Below, in pieces: positions 56,669 through 64,000 of a DNA stretch of 64,000 bases. Under the pieces are notes generated by a model. It was not told the origin of the DNA. It saw only the letters and a list, made by a program, of their open reading frames with translations, and made no database searches. Every line of letters begins with the position of its first letter. Position 1 is the stretch's first letter. The stretch comes from Chromera velia (Eukaryota; Sar; Chromeraceae), in contig JAHBMJ010001538.1 of NCBI GenBank assembly GCA_018398765.1, positions 1-64,000 of the forward strand. The letters run 5' to 3'. Made by a program: the position numbers and the translations under genes.

Positions 56669-58030
56669 TTTGTTTCAATCATCATCATGTTCTGTAGACG
56701 CCCATGGAATGGCGTCTTGAGGAAAGGAGATATGTTCTGTCGAGCTAAAGTCCCAGAAAAAGAAAAAAAAGAAATATGAAAGTAATTTACGAGTAGCCAA
56801 GTAAAAACGCACCAAAGCAAAAGAAAAGGAAAGATATATCGAGAGATACTACATGTGAGCACATATATAAGCAAAACAGATATAAGAGCTTAAATATATC
56901 GAAAAAATTGTAAATTGTCTTCTAGGCCTAAAGCCAAATAACGCACGGTCTGAATTTTAAATTTAACCTAGCCGAATTTGAGCACAACAGAAAATCGATC
57001 CGTCAGAAAGCCGAATAGTCAGATAAAGGAAGAACCAAATAATGTGCAGCGATTATAATCAACAGAACTAGACAGAACCGAATAATCACTGCACATAGCT
57101 GCATATGCATACATGAAGTAAAAAAATGAATCGATTCGAAATGTCACATCCACAACAATTCCGCTCCATAAAAATATATAAAAACATTGAGATTAAAAAT
57201 CTAAAATCGAAGTCTCGTCTTTCATTCGTCATAAGGTTGAGGTTTTGTGCTCTTTGAGTCCCTTTAAAGGATCCGAAGTTTGTGATAGTAGTTACTGAAG
57301 TTAAAGACCCAGACCTGTGCCTTCAAGATTCTGAATCCATTTTTAGACTTCAGTTTCTAGGTATACCCTCACTTCTCTGCCCTTTTCGAGGCCAAACAAG
57401 CCAAACTAGAGTAAAGTTAACAGAACAACGTTGAATAACTATCACTATAATCATAGTGATATTACATAAAAAAACGGTTGTTATTATGTTATATATTGAT
57501 TTTTTATTATAATTTTCACTAAAATTGGGATTTAGCTGACTAATAGATTAAATTTGACTCAAAAATTCAGGTTTATCGCAATTTATCTTTAATGACTCAC
57601 GCAAGTTAACTAGTTAAACCAAAATAATTGGTTGAATCACTGAAGGGGCCTCATTGTAAACAAAGAGGGATATCACAACACCCCATAGGAGCCGCTCCGC
57701 TTCCTCTTGCTCTTCCTCCTCTAGTTTGTCGAGCCTCGATCTTCTTCATCGCTCTCTGCAAAAAAAGTGGAAAAAAGCAATTCAAAAAGTCAGACAGACA
57801 TACTTGAATAATGCAGAAGCGCGAATGCATTCCGTAAGGCTGAGAGAGTCCAAACAGTAGTCGTCATTACAGTTCCGTGAGTCAGTTTGTCTGAGTCCGC
57901 GTTTATGTGTGTGTGCACGTGTCTGAGGTGCATGTACTTATTCTCCTTCTATGTCTCGGTCTCTTCTTTATGCCCAAGTTTTCTCTACCAGCTTATGATC
58001 CTCCCGTTTCCCCTTTCCCCCCGGCCTGTT
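56669..58030. other. AT-rich intergenic DNA with a dispersed repeat copy
   Basis: 56935-57080 carries the same CACGGTCTGAATT / AAGCCGAATAGTC phrases as 600-900. 57080-57660 is AT-rich. No coding feature is supported. Confidence 0.4.
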
Positions 58031-58036
58031 CCCCTT

Positions 58037-58262
<226 letters not shown>

Positions 58263-58721
58263 ACGCACGTGTGCACACTGGTAGATCCACATGCATACAG
58301 ACCTTCACTGACAGGTTACGTGCACTGGGAGCCAATTTTAAAATGTTGATCATTGTTTCAGCGGCATAAAAAATTTGTTATCTGAGTCGAACAACTTCAT
58401 TGTCTGGTTGTTATGGTGTTACGCTAAAATAGTGCTTTGAGCTCACGGCCATTGTTATGAGCGTCCTATTCATGATTTGTAGTCATATACCATAGAGTGA
58501 ACGGCTACGTTGATGTCGCCCCCAAACCCCTCCATCCGCGCAAGCAGGTGGCGGGCTTCCAAGTTAGGTGGTGGGGGAGGGCGCCCAGGTGCGTCGGCTT
58601 CCCACATACGGGCAGAGAGCAAAGAGAGAAGGAAAAGAGCAGTGAGGAGGTGCCTAGGCCTCCGGTGGAGCCGTCCGGGTGTCGGTTCCTGCTCGGCTGG
58701 ACTTAGTCATTCGTCTCTCCC

Positions 58722-59492
58722 TCACAGTGACACCACCTCTCCCGGCTTGGCCTCTTGCCCCCCGTCCTCCAGTGACCGACAAGAGGGCTCAGACACTCTT
58801 CTCTCTTCGGTCGTCCATGGAGTGAGCGGCGCTGGTGCCTCAGGATGAAATGTGCCGACAGGGCAGGGTATGGTCCCGAAAATAGGAGTGCCTGTGTGCA
58901 ACACTCCTAACAGGGTCGTTTGGAAGTTGAACGCCCCTGTAACCGGTACCACCCTGCCTGCAAAGAGATTGACAGAGCCAGAGGAAAGGGGTATAGCATC
59001 CGGTAGCATAGTTCTGTTTGCGCAGAGAGCAAATACGAGAACACTGGCCAAAACCCTAGCCAAAACCAAAGCCCCCCCGAAACGGTTTGACCTGGTTTAT
59101 ATGCATAGGTCTTCGGGCTGTGTACGTTTGCCTCGTATTCGTTTGCCTCGGCTCTGGTGCATGGTGACCGTTGCTTCAACGGAAAGCCAAGTTGCCTTCC
59201 AGATAAAGGTGAAGGCCGTGTACGTGATGGTGCCAAGGACCTCTGCCCAAGCGGCAGCAGTCCTTATGGAGCCGGTCACAAGGAATGCGAGGACAGAAGT
59301 TGCATAGAGGGTGATCAAGATGATGATGCACGCAGCAACAGCAAACCCGAATACTGTTGATTCCATGCACTTCTCGAACCTACTACCAAGCAGCGCAAGG
59401 GCCGCTATGATCGATACTATTACATTTGCCTGGTCATGCTCTTGGAGACAAACGGAGAGGCAGGTCGCATAGGCGATTGCCAGAGTGCCCAT
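58722..59492 (-). CDS. Putative multi-pass membrane protein, exon joint unresolved
   Basis: An ATG at 59492 opens MGTLAIAYATCLSVCLQEHD and then three or four hydrophobic stretches (VIVSIIAALALLG, FGFAVAACIIILITLYATSV, GTITYTAFTFIW). This frame ends at 59097. A second minus-strand block, about 59069-58722, contains VLASVLVFALCANRTMLPDA, then a Gly/Thr-rich part and an acidic end at TGA. The two could be exons of one gene joined through a donor near 59220 or 59165, but I could not fix the splice. A plus-strand reading of 58728-58848 after CCCTCACAG is an alternative for part of this stretch. No family is recognised. Confidence 0.4.
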
Positions 59493-60698
59493 GTAGGGAA
59501 GTGAAGCAAATGAGTAAGGACACCGTCACGGAGTGAGAAGGATGCAAAGGTCAGTCGATTTCATCGATTCCGAGACGCTGTCAGTCGAAGGGCAGAGCTG
59601 GTCTCAGAACTGCACGCAGAACGAAACCCTGGGCTGCCTATGCCTTTAACGGTAAAAGATGGTTTCTTTTGATGCTTTTTTGAGCCAATGAGGAGCAAAG
59701 CTTTCCGGGGCCTTTTTTTGACCAAAGCTCTATGCAACGTGGGCTTTGGGGAAAGTTTGGTAAGTGCCCCCCGCTTCGCTTTCCGGGGCCCTGCATAGAT
59801 TCAGGGCCGGTGATTCAATTAAAATTTGGATACTCCGACAAATCTCCGATAATCTCCGATGATCGATCGGAAATTTTGTCATCTTGAAGACTTAAACTTC
59901 AAACGTTGTAATTCATCCTCTCTCTCACAAGTCTCTTCGTTCTTTTGTCTTCTAACATCGGTTTGGCATCCTTTCAAAAAAATTAAGTGACCCAACTGTG
60001 ACTCTACAGGCCGGGAGACAGCTTTGGTTGGTTGACCCGAATTTGCGCCTGCGCAACAGTAGCGTGCATTTTAAGTTTTTGGAATTGTCAGAGAGACTTA
60101 GCCTTTTGCGTGGTTCCCTCGATTGGCGTGCAGCATCGAGAGGGTCTCCAGCAGATAGACGAGTATGAATTTTATCCTGTCTGAACTTTTAGTGCTTAAC
60201 AGCAGCCTTCCCAATTCCATTGCATTTGAAAGGGTTTTTGATTTTAGTTTTCGCGGGAAAGAGAGAGACACCCGCCACACCTATAGAAACATGGATATTC
60301 AAGAGCGCTCTGGAGGTTGATTGCGTGCATTGATCTTGCAGCCACGTATTTAAGCCAAAAGCCTTGCTTCCAGACAATGAAAACAACGTTGTATAGCAAG
60401 GTCATCGATAGTGAAAATTTTTGCTCACGTACGCAACAGAGAGGAATTGATCTTTTTGCAACTTCAATGGGCTTATGTTGATGAGGTTCTTTGAGCAAAA
60501 CCAGTCTCTCTCTCGGTAAAAAACCAACCGAATGTGGAGAACCACCTGCAGAGGAAAAGAGCTGAACACATTCACGCATGCGAGTCCCAAAATCATTATT
60601 CGTGTGCAGATTGCCCATACCCTGTTGTTTGCCACTCTGAATCAACTTGGCCGCTATCGACTCAAAAAATCTTCCTACTCCTCCTTTGTCTTATTCAG

Positions 60699-61250
60699 GT
60701 ACCGAGCAACTGAGACAGGAGAGCAGTTCGAGGCGGCTGTCGGAAAGACGTTCAAGTTTGGCATGAGCAAGTTTGGAGACGCGAAGGTTTTTGGTTTTGA
60801 GTTGCGGAGTGACTCCTACCAACCAGCGAGCGTGTTGCTTATGTGGGTGGCAGCCTTCTCTTTGGTGTAAGACATGGAAATGGCAGCCATTTAAATGGGC
60901 TGGCTACCTGAAGGTCTGTGTATACGTGTGTCTCTGTGTACACGGATTATTGAATGGTTGAAATAATGTAAAGACCTTCAACGCAGGCGCCGCACCGCAC
61001 CTGGGCGGGCATCTTTGAGCAGGACGGGGACTTGGAGCCTTGTGATCCCCACGAGAGGATGTGTGGGTGTAGGGGGTCTGGGCATCTCTTTTTTTCTTCT
61101 CCTCTAGCCAGCTGCTGCAAATGCCTGGAGCTTGGTGCACGCGGGACTGTGGGTCTTGGGGGGGGCACAGAAGCTTGCCTAGCCTTCCTTCTTCCCACCA
61201 CTCTGGTCACTGTGGTTTTTGTGATGCTTGCCAATGTGCCATCTGTTTAG
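60699..61250 (+). CDS. Membrane-protein gene, copy 1, 3' exons
   Basis: Exon 60699-60864 follows TTATTCAG and reads YRATETGEQFEAAVGKTFKF... to VLLMWVAAFSL. Exon 60987-61250 follows CAACGCAG and reads APHRTWAGIFEQDGDLEPCD, PHERM, and ends LVTVVFVMLANVPSV at TAG. The joint is phase 0. The second exon is homologous to 61691-61914 (ATWNGIF, PHERV, TILTVVFVLLAIVPSV). In its middle part, however, the matching residues (GVWASL) fall in another frame, suggesting two compensating frameshifts. The 5' exons are not found, and the first listed exon needs a preceding phase 2 end. Confidence 0.45.
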
Positions 61251-61434
61251 GACCGTGGTGTTTCTGTCTCTGAGGGAGGGGGGGGGATTAGGTAGAATCA
61301 AAAGCATCTGGGCAGAAGAAAAGCTCGCTTCTTAATTTTTTGTCTGCTTGATAAGACATCAAATGCTGCAGTGGGTCACACAGTATATGAGGAGAGAGAT
61401 ATGAGAGTCGGGAGAAGAGATATTTGATTTTGCA

Positions 61435-61914
61435 ATGTACCTCATTGTCACTTGCTTCGAGCAGTGCTTGTTTGTGGCGTTTATTCTCGTCCTGCGGCTG
61501 TGTTCCCTCTTGTCTGACCATATGATCAAAGTCCTGTGGGCTCTGCCCACCTCTGTTTTTGCCGTTAGCGCCACGACTCAGGCGGAAGTCCTGGCAGTAT
61601 TCTTCGAGTTGCCTGATGAAATGTTTGTAGTGACTCTGTATTTGCATGGACTATTTAATGCATGGCTTAACGTTGAGTGTTTCAAGCTGGACGCGACTTG
61701 GAATGGTATCTTCGGGGGGGTGCGTGCTTGCCGTCCTCATGAGAGGGTTAGTGTGGGGGGGCCTTGGGCCTCTCTTCTTCTGATGCTGTGGCTGCTGGCG
61801 GCAGCTGTGGGCACTGCCGTTCGGGTGTATGGTGATGTGGGGGTGAGTGTGAGGCTTCCTCTCACCATCCTTACGGTGGTGTTCGTGCTGCTGGCCATCG
61901 TTCCTTCGGTTTAG
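61435..61914 (+). CDS. Membrane-protein gene, copy 2
   Basis: An open frame starts at ATG 61435 and encodes 159 residues with at least three hydrophobic segments (CLFVAFILVLRLCSLL, ASLLLMLWLLAAAVGTAV, LTILTVVFVLLAIVPSV). The last 75 residues match the second exon of copy 1. By comparison with copy 1, the true exon may begin at 61691 after GTTTCAAG, in which case the upstream part of the frame is intron or a different exon. The function is unknown. Confidence 0.45.
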   Translation: MYLIVTCFEQCLFVAFILVLRLCSLLSDHMIKVLWALPTSVFAVSATTQAEVLAVFFELPDEMFVVTLYLHGLFNAWLNVECFKLDATWNGIFGGVRACRPHERVSVGGPWASLLLMLWLLAAAVGTAVRVYGDVGVSVRLPLTILTVVFVLLAIVPSV

Positions 61915-62119
61915 CTCTTTGCCTCGGGATGTTCCTGCTGCGGCGGAGCAGGAGAGGTCGACTTCCTGGGATTCGTCCGTTTTTTGTCAACATCTTCTTT
62001 GATGCTGGCCTCTGCTCCTCTCAGAATGGATGCGTTTGGTAGGTTTGAGCAAGGAAAGTTACAGCATCCATAGAAAGAAAGTCTTCATTCCTTCCTTTTT
62101 GCTGAGTGAGCTAGTGTGT

Positions 62120-62226
62120 ATGTATGAGTGAGTGAGTGAGTGAGTGAGTGAGTGCGGAAGTGAGTGAGTGCGGGAGTGATGGTGAGTGAGTAAGTGAGTG
62201 AGTGTGTGTGAGTGAGTGAGTAAATA
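62120..62226 (+). repeat. (GAGT)n microsatellite
   Basis: GAGT/GAGC units are interrupted by GCGGAAGT. A second, shorter GAGT array is at 63552-63584, in the same position relative to the duplicated exon. Confidence 0.85.
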
Positions 62227-62427
62227 AGTAAGATTTGAGTAAGTGAGGGAGGGAGGGAGAGAGTGAGACGCTCTCCAAAGATCCAAAGCAGCATGGTCGG
62301 TCTGAATTTCTGTGATCATGGTGTTACTGACAGGTTGAGCAAATCGGAAATGGAGGTTGAGTAAGGCTGTTCTCACGATGTTATGCCTCTCTGAATGTTT
62401 GTGTATGTTTGATTGTGTACCCTGCAG

Positions 62428-63253
62428 CATCAAGGTTTTTCGGCAGAGAGATCCTTGGAGATCTAGGAGTTTGGTGCGCTGTGGGCCTGCTGATGCTGGG
62501 CTCTGTAGGGGGGGCACTGTCGTACAACCCGGTGATGATCCGCAAAAAAGTTCAGGTCAGCAAATTTGATTGATGCAGAGGCCTCTACTGTTATGTCTAT
62601 CACAATGATCACATCTGCTGCATGCCCAAAGGTGCACTGAACACCTTTGCTTTCGTGCGCGTCGTCTCTCCCTCCAACTTGCTGTCCCGGGCCATGCATC
62701 TTTTATTTGATCGCTGTGCTTCTTCACGTGACCCCCTGCATATCTCAAAGTAACGTCAGCCCAACCTCTCCATTCCCATCGATGCATGCATGCATGTACG
62801 TCTCCTGGCTGGCTGGACTGATCGATGCGACGTTTTTGTCTATCGCACCTTTCTTCTCAAGGGGCCGTCCCTCGATTTAGTCTTCCATCCATCCATCCTT
62901 CCATCCATCCCTTTCGTTGAATCCATCTATTCTTGGTTCCCTCTATCGAAACGGTTTTATGAGATGGAATTAAGCAGGAAAAGAGGCTTGAGGGGAAGGA
63001 GCCTCAGGTGACGAACAAAGTCCAACTGCATATCGCTGAATTGGCAGAATACACGCTTTGTTAAGAGCCGCGAAACAGTCAGCTCATGGTTACTTCTGAA
63101 TTCTTTTTGCATGGCTTGCAGAAGGAGATCGAACAGAAGATTGCGGAGCTGCCCGAGGAAGAGCAGCAGGAGGAGTGGGAAGCCCTTGTGCAGGACTTCT
63201 TGGGGGGTGCCCCCCTCTTCTACTGTCAAGAGCCCATGGTTCTTCTCGGTTAA
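62428..63253 (+). CDS. Membrane-protein gene, copy A of the GREI-exon duplication
   Basis: Exon 62428-62555 follows CCCTGCAG and reads SRFFGREILGDLGVWCAVGL, then LMLGSVGGALSYNPVMIRKK. Exon 63122-63253 follows GGCTTGCAG and reads KEIEQKIAELPEEEQQEEWE, ending PMVSSRLI or, in the joined frame, at TAA near 63253. The joint is phase 0, giving a transmembrane segment followed by an acidic cytosolic-type tail. The 5' exons are not found. The first exon and its upstream 150 bp are duplicated about 1.34 kb downstream. Confidence 0.45.
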
Positions 63254-63768
63254 TAAGACTCATGTGAGTCAACCTGGTTCTCTCAGGACACGAAGTTTCA
63301 TATCTTCCCATATGCGTGGATCCTGATGTTTACCGCGGCTTTATTTCGTTTATCGGTTTTTTTCTACCTCTTTCTCATTTTGATGATCTTTCTTCGTGCT
63401 TGTCTCCCTTATGATGTTTCATTGTGTGGGTTTCCCTGTCTCTGTGTGTTTCTCTGCAGGGAACGAGACAACGATAGAGGGAGAGGGAGAAAGAGAGGAG
63501 ACGCACGGGAATGGGAGAAACAGGAGTAACTGCATAACACCGTACGTGTCCCAGTGAGTGAGTGAGTGAGTGAGTGAGTGAGACTCTCTCTAAAGATCCA
63601 AAGCTGCATGGCCGGTCTAAATTTCTGTGATATTATTACTGACAAGTTGAGCAAAACAGAAATGAATGACGAGTAAGGTTGTTCTCACGATGTTATGCCT
63701 GACTGAATGTTTTTGTATGTTTCATTGTGTGCCACAGTTTTTTGTGTATCTCATTGTGTGCCCTGCAG

Positions 63769-63884
63769 CATTGAAGGTTTTGGGGAGAGAGATCTTTGGA
63801 GAGCTGGGCGCGTGGATTTCTGTGAGCCTCCTGATGGTGGGTTCTGTGGGGGGGGACGCTGTCTTACAACGCCTCTACGAAAAG
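63769..63884 (+). CDS. Membrane-protein gene, copy B of the GREI-exon duplication, continues past the window
   Basis: The exon follows CCCTGCAG and ends before GTTAAT. It reads LKVLGREIFGELGAWISVSL, then LMVGSVGGDAV, homologous to 62428-62555 with the same phases on both sides. The 5' flank (GAGTAAGGTTGTTCTCACGATG...) and the GAGT array are also shared with copy A. The window ends about 115 bp downstream, near a further TTCTGCAG acceptor, so the next exon lies at or beyond the edge. Confidence 0.5.
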
Positions 63885-64000
63885 GTTAATATCAGCAGAT
63901 TCGATGCATATAGAGGTCTAATCTTTTAGAGGTAGATCACGTTTTCTACCCAAATGCTGTACGCCTTTGCTTCTGCAGGCCTCGTCTCTAACTGCAAGAG

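Noticed and set aside
62120-62226. Regular short repeats resembling a CRISPR array
   Set aside because: It is a (GAGT)n microsatellite with no spacers, in a eukaryotic genome.

Overview
The window is nuclear DNA of a eukaryote with a red-type complex plastid, most likely a chromerid alga (Chromera-like alveolate); this assignment is an inference. The evidence is as follows. Genes are split by canonical GT-AG introns that keep phase across exons. Introns and intergenic DNA carry very large GAAA, CA/TG and GAGT microsatellites. Non-LTR retrotransposon remnants are present. The 4-hydroxyphenylpyruvate dioxygenase (HPPD) begins with a signal peptide followed by an A-F-x-P-like junction (VDAFIP) and an Arg/Ser-rich stretch, which is the bipartite plastid-targeting layout of secondary red plastids. 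No bacterial operon signals, CRISPR arrays or rRNA genes were seen.

Layout. 1-4.6 kb: AT-rich repeats with a tRNA-like Pol III element and a 78-bp tandem repeat. 4.9-8.9 kb (-): a four-exon gene for a putative secreted protein, interrupted by an in-frame TAG. 9.7-10.2 kb (-): a short, probably frameshifted ORF. 10.8-14.6 kb (+): a CCCH zinc-finger N-terminal exon, a nine-residue-repeat protein and small downstream exons. 14.9-17.4 kb: repeats and AT-rich DNA. 17.5-22.0 kb and 23.4-23.8 kb (+): small exons embedded in microsatellites, unrecognised. 24.1-26.8 kb (-): HPPD. 27.5-30.0 kb (+): a secreted tyrosinase, divergent from HPPD. 34.2-36.3 kb (+): a secreted protein with a possible papain-like triad, its intron filled by a roughly 870-bp purine tract. 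37.3-40.8 kb: LINE fragments, a transposon-like ORF with two internal stops, and a compact run of RNA hairpins. 41.7-43.6 kb (-): an intronless leucine-rich-repeat protein. 44.2-49.6 kb (+): a five-exon NRPS-like enzyme with adenylation, carrier and condensation-like regions. 52.1-54.6 kb (-): a coiled-coil protein. 55.5-56.1 kb: a 600-bp foldback element. 56.3 kb: a retrotransposon tail. 58.0-58.3 kb: a TG array. 58.7-59.5 kb (-): membrane-protein exons. 60.7-63.9 kb (+): a locally duplicated membrane-protein family running off the end.

Functional theme. HPPD and tyrosinase both act on tyrosine or its direct derivative and share a 733-bp intergenic region. An NRPS-like enzyme lies 14 kb downstream, and its adenylation domain appears to lack the aspartate that anchors alpha-amino groups. 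That is suggestive of an aromatic-metabolite neighbourhood but not proof, because unrelated genes lie between. HPPD is predicted plastidial (plastoquinone/tocopherol supply) and tyrosinase is predicted secretory, so the pair may equally be a chance neighbourhood.
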